Shown: positions 25,501 to 33,809, numbered from the stretch's first letter. The stretch: 64,000 bases of DNA from Nitrosovibrio sp. Nv6 (GCF_900110495.1 NZ_FODX01000004.1:1-64000), one strand, 5' to 3'. The notes: generated by a model from the letters alone, not told the origin. A program made the numbers and translations.

Positions 25501-26835
25501 CAACTCGGTGGATTTTCGGAAGATTTCTTACCCTGTTACTGCGAGGATAGCGACCTGTGTTTGAGAGTTCAGGAAGCCGGATATTACGTCTACTACAACC
25601 CGGCGACAACCATCGTGCATCATCTTTCCAAAACGACGGGCACGATTGACACAAGTTTCAAGCTGCGTTGTATTTCAAAAAATCTCGTCACACTTCAAAA
25701 CAAATGGCTAAATCGCCTGGAGGGTTCAATGGTGCCCAAGGTTATAGCCTTTTATCTACCGCAATTCCATCCTATTCCAGAGAATGATAAATGGTGGGGT
25801 AGCGGCTTTACAGAATGGGCTAATGTTACCAAAGCACTGCCTAATTTTGTGAACCATTACCAGCCACGTCTCCCAGCCGACCTTGGCTATTACGATTTGC
25901 GCCTGCCTGAAGTCATGAAACAACAGGCTGAGCTCGCACGTCGCTACGGCGTTGAGGGCTTCTGTTTCTATTACTACTGGTTCGACGGCAAGCGCCTTCT
26001 CGATCGTCCTATAGAGCAGATGCTTGAAACCGGCAAGCCTGACTTCCCATTCTGCCTTTGCTGGGCTAACGAAAACTGGACGCGCCGATGGGATGGTCAG
26101 GATCAAGAGGTGTTAATCGATCAATCACATTCCTCCGGCGATGACGAGGCGGTTGTAATGGATCTGATCAGGTACTTCCGGGATGGGCGCTATATCCGGA
26201 TTGATGGACGCCCCCTCATTCTCGTCTATCGTGTCACATTATTTCCGAATTTTTCCGAAACAGCAGCGCTTTGGCGCACCATTTGCATAGAGCAAGGTAT
26301 TGGTGAGATTTATATCGCAATGGTGGAATCTATGGAGATGGTTCATGCCAACAAACACCCCAAGGAATATGGATGCGATGCTGCCGTGGAGTTTCCGCCG
26401 CAAGGGCTTGCTGAACAAAAGGCGCCTACGGGGAAAATTATTAACCCGGATTTTGCAGGAAGCGTTGGCGACTATCGCGATCTTGCGGTGCGCTACGCAA
26501 CTCGCGAAGCGCCAGCGTACACGCGATTCAGGGGTGTTATACCTGGATGGGATAACACGGCACGGCGACAAAACAACAGCTTCTGCTTTGAACGCGCAAC
26601 GCCGGGCGCGTTTCAGGCTTGGCTGGAGGAGATGATTGAACAGACCCGTATGCAGCAATACGGGGATGAAAGGCTGATTTTCGTAAATGCCTGGAACGAG
26701 TGGGCGGAAGGCGCCTACCTTGAGCCGGACCGTAGATTTGGTCACACATACCTAGAGGCAGTGCGTAATGCACTGGATGCTGCCAGTTTGTTACGTAAAG
26801 ATAAATATGGGTTTGGAAATAATCAGGATGAGTAG
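22591..26835 (+). CDS. Giant MTase / kinase-like / coiled-coil / GT2 / WbsX fusion
   Basis: A 1414-residue multidomain protein. About 60-260: SAM methyltransferase (ILEIGAGCGAITRYLG, VITLIGVLEY). About 340-560: a region ending in FDIVPQNIIVDHDE and VVIDIEW, resembling the catalytic Asp...Asn and metal-binding Asp of kinase-like folds. About 565-625: coiled coil made of heptads (VAERTAT repeated), then SNSWRLTLPLR. About 800-1040: GT2 (VSIILPVFNNLKLTLECLLS, VADDAST). About 1048-1400: WbsX/GH99-like domain (KVIAFYLPQFHPI, NENWTRRWDG, NAWNEWAEGAYLEPD). The first three parts in this order match WbdD, the O-antigen chain terminator and length ruler. The last two could extend or trim the chain. The domain calls are good except the kinase, which is tentative. 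Confidence 0.82.
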   Translation: MSSQESYLQALGYIFDTDLKIWTRSEYAGIAYSDGDEAELRIAGIIDRASDITVFSPELRQHCTDWPSLYHLSGTRANILRPFAAALTGDILEIGAGCGAITRYLGESGANILALEGGPRRAGIARSRTRDLENVMVLAERFDHFQSDRQFDVITLIGVLEYANLFTVSEHPALTMLQRVRSLLKPEGKLIIAIENQLGLKYFAGAPEDHLGQPMYGIEGRYAANQPQTFGRAVLADLLKEADFATIEFLAPFPDYKLPVSILTVEGLSSKRFDGAALAWQSIRRDPQLPSNTNFSLELTWPEVFKNRLALDMANSFLAVASPLQQQVIRPQVLGYHYSTGRAPHYCKETVFEHFDENTIIVNYHMIGCRQHDDHDDGINKIINFACPQKTIYAEGVPLSWEFVKIVTRDGWSIEEVGAFIRRYINLLSLIANQKGNSVATSLSLLADKLPGNFFDIVPQNIIVDHDERPVVIDIEWSLKIDMELGWLLFRSLLLMMQSVMYFGKNSSGYIFTRRTFIKSALDAGGYSYTDEDFLRFIKLETAVQQQVGGCSSEEFLNWLPEQSLPTNIVAERTATVAERTATVTERNAAVAERDTLAAKLKESQEQISSIAQSNSWRLTLPLREVRRRLTLPKREVRYRLLNPQQAKHFINQTFYIAHRVPASILRRAIAVYRALPIAPLKKQKLKTTVFRVFGFAFVRLDAYQRWKEHRRIQTDWPTSEPIAPTISMVPGAIATLPCTDGTWEWNDYNAVKSRISQIKAHRLSQVSPSPLELIDIGNESFASAAARVKLPALIAAPDVSIILPVFNNLKLTLECLLSIAAHTDPGVSYEVIVADDASTDETAQVISSIPHLRVVRNESNLGFLRNCNHALEHAQGNFIVYLNNDVQTTPQWLNTLLGTFDLYPNVGAVGPRFVYPSGHLQEAGAVFRPDGTADMVGLNEDSSQARFSYTRRVDYVSGACLMLPTSLAKQLGGFSEDFLPCYCEDSDLCLRVQEAGYYVYYNPATTIVHHLSKTTGTIDTSFKLRCISKNLVTLQNKWLNRLEGSMVPKVIAFYLPQFHPIPENDKWWGSGFTEWANVTKALPNFVNHYQPRLPADLGYYDLRLPEVMKQQAELARRYGVEGFCFYYYWFDGKRLLDRPIEQMLETGKPDFPFCLCWANENWTRRWDGQDQEVLIDQSHSSGDDEAVVMDLIRYFRDGRYIRIDGRPLILVYRVTLFPNFSETAALWRTICIEQGIGEIYIAMVESMEMVHANKHPKEYGCDAAVEFPPQGLAEQKAPTGKIINPDFAGSVGDYRDLAVRYATREAPAYTRFRGVIPGWDNTARRQNNSFCFERATPGAFQAWLEEMIEQTRMQQYGDERLIFVNAWNEWAEGAYLEPDRRFGHTYLEAVRNALDAASLLRKDKYGFGNNQDE
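24298..24381 (+). repeat. 21-bp tandem repeats encoding coiled-coil heptads
   Basis: Four 21-bp units inside the 1414-residue gene. Units 1 (24298-24318) and 2 (24319-24339) are identical, while 3 (24340-24360) and 4 (24361-24381) have diverged. Each encodes one heptad (VAERTAT, VAERTAT, VTERNAA, VAERDTL), so copy-number change keeps the frame and changes coiled-coil length by one heptad. Confidence 0.9.
24442..24507 (+). repeat. 33-bp direct repeat (two copies)
   Basis: Adjacent copies at 24442-24474 and 24475-24507 differ at only a few positions and encode RLTLPLREVRR and RLTLPKREVRY, directly after the coiled coil of the 1414-residue protein. It is an in-frame internal duplication of the basic segment that follows SNSW. 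Confidence 0.85.
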
Positions 26836-27952
26836 CTTGAGCCATAAAATCTGCCTAGTGGGACATCCATACGCACCAACTGGGCGTGGAGAAGATGTGC
26901 GTTGCACCTATCGGGCGTTGCGAAGTGCCGCAATGAAACCTGCGCTAAGAGATATTTATGGATTGATCGCCCCAGATACAGACGAATTAACTGAGTTTTC
27001 TAACGCGTGCAAAGATACGCCGTCTGATATCAACATTTTTCACATTAATGGAGATGAGGTCGATCAATCCTTAGATCATTTATCATACCATCGGAAATGG
27101 AGCGGCTACAATATTGTCTATCCAGCATGGGAACTGGAGAGGTATCCCAAAGAATGGGCAGCCCAGCTTGATCGTTTTGCCGAGATATGGGCACCATCGC
27201 GATTTATACAAGAAGCGCTTGAGTCGGTTTGTACTCAGCCGGTTATCCACATGCCCTTGGCTTGCGAGATTTTGCTTTCATCATTTCTCTCAAGACGCTA
27301 TTTCGGAATCCCCGAGTCGGAGTATGTCTTTCTCTTCTTTTTCGATGTACGTTCGTATTCAAAACGAAAGAACCCTCAAGCAGTAGTTGAGGCTTTCCGA
27401 CGTCTTTTGTCACTACGGCCTTTCGCCAAAACTCGATTGGTCTTGAAGATTAATGGGGCAGAATTAGCCCCCCAGATCGTATCGCAATTGCGACAGGAGC
27501 TGAGCAACATGATTCATCATGTCACTTTCCTCCATCGGGTGATGTCTGACAATGAAGTAAAAAATTTGGTGCGCTGTTGTGATTGCTTTGTCTCTCTCCA
27601 CCGATCAGAAGGATTTGGCCGTGGCATCGCGGAGGCTATGGTGTTCGGCAAGCCTGTCATTGCTACAGCTTTTTCGGGCAACATGGAATTCATGAATGCG
27701 GATGTTGCATTTAACGTCAGTTACAACTTGATTCCATTGCTTGATGGGGATTACCCATACTACCAGGATCAGTTCTGGGCAGAGCCCAATATCGATGAGG
27801 CAAGTCGGTACATGGCCGAATTAATTGATGATCCGCAAAGAGGGCGGGATATTGGCAGGAAGGCACGGCTTCATATGCTGATGAATTTCAGCTATCGCCA
27901 AATAGGGTTGCGGTATAGGGATCGTATCGAAAATATTTTACAAAGCAGATGA
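26828..27952 (+). CDS. Glycosyltransferase (GT4-like, GT-B fold)
   Basis: A 374-residue GT-B glycosyltransferase. The C-terminal nucleotide-sugar-binding half shows CDCFVSLHRSEGFGRGIAEA followed by VFGKPVIAT, the usual GT4 signature with its Glu residues. The N-terminal half has a Gly-rich loop near GHPYAPTGRGEDVR. ATG 26828 overlaps the stop of the preceding gene by 8 nt; a longer frame starts at 26768 and another ATG lies at 26807. It probably adds one sugar to the repeat unit or adaptor of the surface polysaccharide. The donor is unknown. Confidence 0.85.
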   Translation: MSSLSHKICLVGHPYAPTGRGEDVRCTYRALRSAAMKPALRDIYGLIAPDTDELTEFSNACKDTPSDINIFHINGDEVDQSLDHLSYHRKWSGYNIVYPAWELERYPKEWAAQLDRFAEIWAPSRFIQEALESVCTQPVIHMPLACEILLSSFLSRRYFGIPESEYVFLFFFDVRSYSKRKNPQAVVEAFRRLLSLRPFAKTRLVLKINGAELAPQIVSQLRQELSNMIHHVTFLHRVMSDNEVKNLVRCCDCFVSLHRSEGFGRGIAEAMVFGKPVIATAFSGNMEFMNADVAFNVSYNLIPLLDGDYPYYQDQFWAEPNIDEASRYMAELIDDPQRGRDIGRKARLHMLMNFSYRQIGLRYRDRIENILQSR

Positions 27953-27967
27953 ACCGAAAGGAAAGGC

Positions 27968-28816
27968 ATGAATATGAATTATGTAGAGCTCGAACAAATT
28001 TCTAAAGAATCAGAAGTAAAGTTGTACCAGGCAATCCAGAAAATGACTCTGGAGGATCTGGGGATTCTATTGCTCGATCCTCTTGAGCACTATCCGTCCC
28101 TCAAGGCCTCTCTCCCCTCAATGCCGGCAGATGAAATACAAGTGGCTTGGACCGGCAACTCTGGCAAGGCATTAATGAAGCAATCGATTGCTTTTATTCG
28201 AACAGTAGCTGAGTTTTATGGACAAAATATCGACTCAAGCCTACAAAGTTCTAAAATCCTTGACTATGGATGTGGATGGGGGCGTCTGATTAGACTTCTG
28301 TATAAATATAGCCTCCCAGAAAATATCTACGGTTGCGATGCTTGGGAGCGTTCGCTGAATTTATGCACAGATTCCCATGTGCGCGGAAATTTGAAAATTT
28401 GTGACGAAATCCCGAAGCGTGTTCCTTACGACGGGGTGAAATTTGACTTTATCTACGCTTTTTCTGTGTTTACCCACTTATCCGAAAGAACTAGCCTTGC
28501 CGTTACATCCGCATTACGCGATGTAATTTCTGCGCAAGGGTTGCTTGCTGTAACCACGAGACCAATCGAATACTGGGACGCTCATGATCAGAAACAAAAC
28601 CTTGTAGATATCGAGAAGATGAAGAATGAGCACAGGCTGGGTGGTTTCGCCTTTACACCACACGTTCGTCCTCCCATTGATGGCGAGGTGACTTATGGTG
28701 ATACATCTATTTCTTGCGATTACATTTCCAAGCACTGGAATAGCTGGGAGGTTGTCGGGGAGCGCTCGTATTCTGCGGATCCATTTCAGAGGATCGTGTT
28801 TTTGAAGCCGGTATGA
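27968..28816 (+). CDS. SAM-dependent methyltransferase
   Basis: A 282-residue class I methyltransferase with motif I KILDYGCGWGRLIRLL (near residue 98), a following acidic position in YGCDAWERSL and motif DFIYAFSVFTHLSERTS. The N-terminal 80 residues are helical and may hold the acceptor. It starts 15 bp after the glycosyltransferase gene, with GGAAAGG upstream, in the same operon. It probably methylates a sugar of the exported polysaccharide. Several such domains are encoded in this cluster, more than is needed for one cap. Confidence 0.85.
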   Translation: MNMNYVELEQISKESEVKLYQAIQKMTLEDLGILLLDPLEHYPSLKASLPSMPADEIQVAWTGNSGKALMKQSIAFIRTVAEFYGQNIDSSLQSSKILDYGCGWGRLIRLLYKYSLPENIYGCDAWERSLNLCTDSHVRGNLKICDEIPKRVPYDGVKFDFIYAFSVFTHLSERTSLAVTSALRDVISAQGLLAVTTRPIEYWDAHDQKQNLVDIEKMKNEHRLGGFAFTPHVRPPIDGEVTYGDTSISCDYISKHWNSWEVVGERSYSADPFQRIVFLKPV

Positions 28817-29020
28817 GTCTCGCATAGTCGACAGTTAATGTGAAAATATTCTTGCTCCATCTCTATTAATCATTCGAATAAAGGCTCGGATTCAAAGTTG
28901 AATCCGCCACCTTTAACCTATCGGGTAAGTTCAGTTTTGAAATTGCTGCAACGCCGCTGCGGTGACTATCACTGAGAACATTCCTGACAGATGCCTATTT
29001 GATAGACATTAGCATTTCCG

Positions 29021-29605
29021 ATGATTACGACCGCGCTCAATATGATTTTCTTTCCCATGGCAATCAAACCACGTCCACTTTTTATTGATCATGACGATGT
29101 GATCAATATCGATTATGGGTATGCCTACCGTTGAGAGCGATTTGAATTGTCGAGGGCATTTTCGATTTTTGTCGAAAAGCAATTGAGCTTAATTACTTAT
29201 CTTTATAGTCACTAATCAAGCAGGTATTGGCCGTGGTCATTATGCGGAACAAAATTCCATGAGCTTACATACTGGATATGCGGTGAGTTTCTGGCTCAAG
29301 GAATAAAAATTGAACAGGCTTATTTTTGTCCTTTTCACCCTGACTATGAAATAGACGACTATATGCAGGAATCAATCTTTCGTAAATCCGGACTAGGCAT
29401 AATTATGGAAGCTGCACAGGAACATGAGCTAAACCTCGCATTATCTACTCTAGTCAAATCAGGTATAGAAGCAGGAATTGATGCTGGAGTGGGACACAAT
29501 ATTCTGTACCGGTCAGATAGAAATGGGCAGAACGTGCCACCATACACTAATAGCATAGATAACCTGCGCGATGCGGGAAATTATCTTATAAAAATTACTC
29601 ATTGA
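29021..29605 (+). pseudogene. gmhB: gmhB-like heptose bisphosphate phosphatase remnant (HAD)
   Basis: Reading through several frames recovers a HAD phosphatase of the GmhB type: RPLFIDHDDVINIDYGYAYR (the DxDxxxN motif of the family, here with the second part altered to DHDDVIN), then in shifted frames IVTNQAGIGRG, CGEFLAQGIKIEQAYFCPFH, and finally an intact 3' piece (29363-29605, including FRKSGLGIIMEAAQEHELNL and AGVGHNILYRSD). Frameshifts and stops separate these pieces. GmhB removes the C7 phosphate in ADP-heptose synthesis. Here it is dead, so any heptose precursor must come from another locus. Confidence 0.85.
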
Positions 29606-29606
29606 C

Positions 29607-30554
29607 ATGGGTACCGTTACAGTTGTTATTGTTAACTGGAATGGCGGTACTTTACTGGATAAGTGCCTCGTGCATTTGACTCAACAATCACTTCTACCCG
29701 CTCGCATCCTCGTCATGGACAATGGCAGTACTGGTGGCTCAGCTGAACGAGCACGGCAAGTACCTAGGGTCACTGTGCGAATGCTTGGCGCTAACCTGGG
29801 CTTTGCGGGGGCTAATAACCGCGCACTGGATGAGTGTGATACGGACCTTGTAGCCTTACTGAACCCGGATGCCTTTCCCGCCGCGGACTGGTTAATGAAC
29901 TTGGTCTCTACTGCACGTGCACACCCCAATGTAGCTGTTTTCGGATCACGGCAAATGGTACATGAGGCACCCACCAAACTGGATGGTATCGGAGATATTT
30001 ATCACATTTCCGGATTAGTCTGGCGTGATGGACATAGTCGTGTCAAATGCGCTGGGGATGATATTGCCTGTGAAATTTTCTCTCCGTGTGCTTGCGCGGT
30101 ACTTTATCGCCGCGATGCTTTAGTAAGAACGGGCGGGTTTGATGAAGACTATTTTTGTTACGTCGAGGATATTGACCTTGGGTTTCGATTGCGGCTTGCA
30201 GGGCACACTTCTATATATGTCCCGAATGCGGTAGTGCATCACGTTGGAGCAGCAAGTTCTGGTGGGAGACATAGTGATTTTTCTGTTTATCACGGCCATC
30301 GAAATCTGGTCTGGACATTTATCAAGAATATGCCGGGGGTTTTGTTCTGGGCACTACTTCCACTACATATACTTTTAAATTTTGTAACCATAGTACATTT
30401 CTCCACACGCGGACAAGGCAAAGTGATATGGCGGGCAAAGCGGGACGCAATTAAAGGTATTCCTCGAATGTGGCACAAGCGGCGGAGAATTCAAGCTAAT
30501 CGGCGAGCTACTATTGTGGACATCTGGCGCGCTCTGGATAAAAGGCCGTTCTAG
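29607..30554 (+). CDS. Glycosyltransferase family 2 (rhamnosyltransferase-like)
   Basis: A 315-residue GT-A glycosyltransferase. VTVVIVNWNGGTLLDKCL opens the nucleotide-binding fold, LLNPDAFPA is the DxD-like metal site, and the later FDEDYFCYVEDIDLGFRLRL carries the catalytic-base region typical of WbbL-type rhamnosyltransferases. A hydrophobic segment (VLFWALLPLHILLNFVTIV) near residue 250 suggests membrane association. It begins 1 nt after the remains of the gmhB pseudogene and is intact. It is related to the GT2 at 40.7 kb, consistent with two parallel modules. Confidence 0.88.
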   Translation: MGTVTVVIVNWNGGTLLDKCLVHLTQQSLLPARILVMDNGSTGGSAERARQVPRVTVRMLGANLGFAGANNRALDECDTDLVALLNPDAFPAADWLMNLVSTARAHPNVAVFGSRQMVHEAPTKLDGIGDIYHISGLVWRDGHSRVKCAGDDIACEIFSPCACAVLYRRDALVRTGGFDEDYFCYVEDIDLGFRLRLAGHTSIYVPNAVVHHVGAASSGGRHSDFSVYHGHRNLVWTFIKNMPGVLFWALLPLHILLNFVTIVHFSTRGQGKVIWRAKRDAIKGIPRMWHKRRRIQANRRATIVDIWRALDKRPF

Positions 30555-30925
30555 CGCAAATGTTTCGATATTGAATGCCGTTACGATTATAGCTTAACTG
30601 AAACGGCAATTTTTCAGAGAGAGTACTGTCGAATTGCCTCAAAAAAAAGTAACCGAAGGAGTGCCATTAAGAGGATACGTTGCCTCAAATTGTTGGTAAC
30701 CGAATCAAACGGGGGTTACCGACATGGGTAAGACATGAGAAACGGATCTATCTTGAGGCAACACGTAGTCGCTATCGTAAGACCAGACGGGCTGACAAGA
30801 GCAGGACTGGCGAGGTTCCGCTCGGTGTACGATTATCAGCGCAAGTACTCCATCCGGCTATTGGGGACAACCTACCAGATCAACGCCATCCCGGCGCGAC
30901 CTTCGCAATACAATGAGCCTCTTTT
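30555..30925. other. Decayed spacer between polysaccharide modules
   Basis: Non-coding stretch after the GT2 gene. A related pair of sequences built on TTGCCTCAA and GGTAACCGAA occurs near 30631-30660 and 30680-30705. Overlapping frames at 30680-30968 do not resemble a known family in one continuous frame. It appears to be gene debris leading into the GT4 tail remnant. Confidence 0.5.
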
Positions 30926-31101
30926 TCTGATGGCGTTAAGAAAGATGGCTTGCAACCGATCAGTATGATATAGCAAAAGCGGTGGAGCAAGCCTTGGCCA
31001 ACTGCTCTGATCGAGAAAGCATGACGCAATTCCGAGAGAATTATTCGTGGTCGATTCGGCTTAGTCTGGCAAATATTTTCACACTGTGCTCTGGAAGCTG
31101 A
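30926..31101 (+). pseudogene. 3' remnant of a GT4 gene (duplicate of 39.4-40.5 kb gene)
   Basis: In the frame ending at TGA 31099-31101 the DNA encodes LATDQYDIAKAVEQALANC, then MTQFRENYSWSIRLSLANIF and CSGS. This aligns with the C terminus of the GT4 at 39375-40487 (MAKVVEQALSNC, AQFRKDNSWESRFSQANIF, RSGS). Similarity continues at DNA level beyond the stop to about 31180, matching 40490-40563. Only the tail survives, so a second copy of this gene was deleted or replaced. Confidence 0.85.
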
Positions 31102-31500
31102 CATCTCTACGGGATATTTACCTCCAAAAAAGAAAAATAGAGCGTCATTTCCAATTTCTTGACCATTCTCTTGAGAAACCAGCATAACTGGCGGATCGCC
31201 ACAAGGAATATCTGACATTTTACATCCACAAATATTGACTTGATTATCCTTACGCCTAAACAGGCAAGCTCTGGCCTATTTGCCAACAGTGGCTTTACCC
31301 ATCACTTGAAGTATCTACAATGTATGTTGGCAGATGCCAGTTTTTTCGCTATCGTATTGGCATCGACCAGCATAGAAGAGTGTCATGCACGTAAACCTCA
31401 AAAAGTTGAGCACAGCGCGCCAGCTCGCATACCTACAGGAACCCCGGAAGCTGCCAGTTATGCTGGAGCCAGTTCCTGCAAATTGAGATGATAACAAGCG
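31102..31500. other. Spacer before second wzt, partly duplicated DNA
   Basis: The first 80 bp continue the similarity with sequence downstream of the GT4 at 40.5 kb. The rest (about 31190-31500) has no recognisable gene on either strand and no clear promoter. Confidence 0.5.
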
Positions 31501-31595
31501 CAAGACAGAAAGGAATTTGATCAATGTTCTCTGAAACCGGCAACATGCGAAATACACCCTGCGTCATACCGGCTTCAGAAGAAGAGCAAAAATAG
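31501..31595 (+). pseudogene. Vestige of wzm 3' end and interrupted wzt leader
   Basis: 31501-31534 aligns with the wzm/wzt1 junction at 19608-19641 (shared GAAAGG-ATTTG and ATGTTCTCTGA). From the vestigial ATG 31524 a leader MFSETGNMRNTPCVIPASEE runs 23 codons to TAG at 31593-31595. The same frame then continues without interruption into wzt2. A second wzm was therefore once present, and the original wzt2 start is disabled by one nonsense codon. Confidence 0.75.
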
Positions 31596-31634
31596 CAGGA
31601 TGAAGAGAAAAGCTTCTGCGCTGAAAGTGTTCTA

Positions 31635-33008
31635 ATGAGTTCCGGTTACGTCGCCCTCCCTGGCGATATCGTCATCCGCGTCCAGAATATATCCAAATGC
31701 TACCAGATTTATGATGTCCCCCGCGACCGCCTCAAGCAGTTTATTGTTCCTCGCTTGCAACGGCTGGTGAAGCAGACGCCTAAAAAATATTTTCGTGAAT
31801 TTTGGGCGTTAAGGGATATTTCGTTTGAAATCAAAAAAGGCGAAACCGTAGGCATCATCGGGCGCAATGGTTCGGGTAAATCTACTCTGTTGCAAATCAT
31901 CTGCGGTACGCTCGCGCCCTCTGCTGGCAGTGTGGAAACCAAAGGCCGTATTGCAGCCCTTCTGGAGTTGGGCTCGGGATTCAACCCGGATTTTACAGGG
32001 CGAGAAAACGTCTACATGAACGGTGCTGTGCTTGGATTAAGCCGCAATGAGGTCGATGAGTATTTTGATGCCATCGTGTCGTTTGCGGATATTGGCCAGT
32101 TTATTGATCAACCCGTCAAGACGTATTCTAGCGGCATGTCGGTGCGCTTGGCCTTTGCCGTACAGGCCCAAATCGACCCCGATATTCTTATTGTTGATGA
32201 GGCGCTCTCTGTTGGAGATGCAAAATTCCAGGCCAAGTGTTTCACACGTCTGCAACAACTTAAGGAGGGTGGCACAAGCATTTTGCTTGTCACTCACTCA
32301 AGCGATCAAATAGTGACACATTGCTCCTCCGCGATCTTGCTGAACGGTGGAATGCAGCTTGAAGCAGGCGAACCGAGACGGGTGATAAACCGGTATATGG
32401 ATTTGCTATTTGGCAAGGAAAAACGTGACATTGGTACTTCGCGAGTGCAACCATCAGATGAATCTGCGCAAGTTGCCGCCAAGGTTAAAGCTGCTTATCA
32501 ACTAAGCAAAGCGGATGACGTCTTTGCCACCCGTGCGGGATACAATTCCCACGAATACCGTTGGGGCGATGGTACAGCGTCTATTCTCGATTTTTTTCTG
32601 GCAGCGGACGATAAGCCCTATCCCTCAGCAATTACTGCTGGGCAAAGCGTCACACTCGCAATATCAGTGAAATTTCACCGTAATATGCTACGTCCGATGC
32701 TAGGGATCACCATCAAGACAAAGGATGGCGTAACGGTAGCCGGAACCAACTCGGAACTTGTCGGTCTTCGGGATCTGCAGGTGCTTTTGAAAATTGGGTC
32801 AGTAGTGCACGCGGAGTCCGAGTTTAGATGCGGACTTGGTCCAGGTGATTATTTTATTTCCCTAGGCGTTGTTACGCGGGAAAATGAGGAAACAATCCCG
32901 CATGATCGGCGTTATGACTCGATACATTTTGTCGTTCGGCCGCACAATCAGTTTTATGGCCTTGCTGACCTTGAATTTAACATGGTGATTACCGAAATAT
33001 CAGTATGA
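31635..33008 (+). CDS. wzt: ABC exporter ATPase with different Wzt-C domain (Wzt-2)
   Basis: A 457-residue ATPase. The nucleotide-binding domain is almost the same as in Wzt-1 (Walker A GRNGSGKST, signature YSSGMSVRLAFA, Walker B ILIVDEALSVGD), but the C-terminal domain (about 300-457, beginning near ATRAGYNSHEYRWGDGTASI) is unrelated in detail to that of Wzt-1. The second domain decides which glycan is accepted for export. Translation must start at ATG 31635 because the older leader upstream is cut by TAG at 31593. No permease is adjacent, so it would have to share the Wzm at 18.8 kb or be inactive. Confidence 0.92.
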   Translation: MSSGYVALPGDIVIRVQNISKCYQIYDVPRDRLKQFIVPRLQRLVKQTPKKYFREFWALRDISFEIKKGETVGIIGRNGSGKSTLLQIICGTLAPSAGSVETKGRIAALLELGSGFNPDFTGRENVYMNGAVLGLSRNEVDEYFDAIVSFADIGQFIDQPVKTYSSGMSVRLAFAVQAQIDPDILIVDEALSVGDAKFQAKCFTRLQQLKEGGTSILLVTHSSDQIVTHCSSAILLNGGMQLEAGEPRRVINRYMDLLFGKEKRDIGTSRVQPSDESAQVAAKVKAAYQLSKADDVFATRAGYNSHEYRWGDGTASILDFFLAADDKPYPSAITAGQSVTLAISVKFHRNMLRPMLGITIKTKDGVTVAGTNSELVGLRDLQVLLKIGSVVHAESEFRCGLGPGDYFISLGVVTRENEETIPHDRRYDSIHFVVRPHNQFYGLADLEFNMVITEISV

Positions 33009-33167
33009 GTTCTGTTATTAAGCTGTTACTCAAATTCCATATTCCAGTTAGCAATAACTCAACCCTGAAAAGGGTTGAACGTCTGGATATTACATTTGTT
33101 GATGTGCTCCTTGATAAAAAAGCCCCAGCGGGAATATAAAATCTCTTTATCGAACTGCCAAGACAAT

Positions 33168-33809
33168 ATGTTTGAAATTCGTGGGGAAGGTATTATACAA
33201 GTTGCCGCGGAAGGCCATAGAAGCTATGTGGGCGGCAATGATCAATATTGGGATGAAATTGGAAGACTTCAGTTCGAATTTCTGCTAAAAAACGGGCTTA
33301 CCGAAGATACGTTACTCCTGGATATTGGTTGTGGATCCTTGCGTGGAGGGTGCCTATTTATAAATTTCCTGGCCGAGAAAAATTATCTTGGCATAGACAA
33401 GGAACTATCGCTAATTATCCTGGGCGTTGCCACCGAGCTTGGTATTGAAGCTTATTTGGAAAAAAAACCCGAGTTTGTGATATCTGCGGAATTTGAGTTC
33501 GTCAAATTCTCGAGGATTCCGACAATGGCGATTGCGCAATCGATTTTCACGCATCTTACGCAGGATGATATCGACCTTTGCTTGAAAAACTTGCGTGAAT
33601 TTGTGCACGAAGGATTTGTGCTATTCGCAACCTATTTCCCGAGTGAGACCCGGGCTTCAAACCCGTCAAGGTCGCATTCTCATGCTTGCTTTCACTACAC
33701 CGTAAATGAAATTTCGGCCCTTGCCCAGCGAGCCGGTTTCAAGTTTGAAAATATTGGTGACTGGGGACATCCCCGCGGTCAACATATTGCTGCGTTCAGA
33801 AAGTTATAG
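33168..33809 (+). CDS. SAM-dependent methyltransferase
   Basis: A methyltransferase of about 213 residues: GEGIIQVAAEGHRSYVGG near the N terminus, motif I LLLDIGCGSLRGG, acidic loop YLGIDKE, and a C-terminal FTHLTQDDIDLCLKNL stretch. The frame extends to 33075 without a clear start, and ATG 33168 fits the family N terminus better, although the ribosome site is weak. It ends 6 bp before the sulfotransferase-fusion gene. It is part of module B of the polysaccharide cluster and probably acts on a sugar or lipid-linked glycan. Confidence 0.8.
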   Translation: MFEIRGEGIIQVAAEGHRSYVGGNDQYWDEIGRLQFEFLLKNGLTEDTLLLDIGCGSLRGGCLFINFLAEKNYLGIDKELSLIILGVATELGIEAYLEKKPEFVISAEFEFVKFSRIPTMAIAQSIFTHLTQDDIDLCLKNLREFVHEGFVLFATYFPSETRASNPSRSHSHACFHYTVNEISALAQRAGFKFENIGDWGHPRGQHIAAFRKL

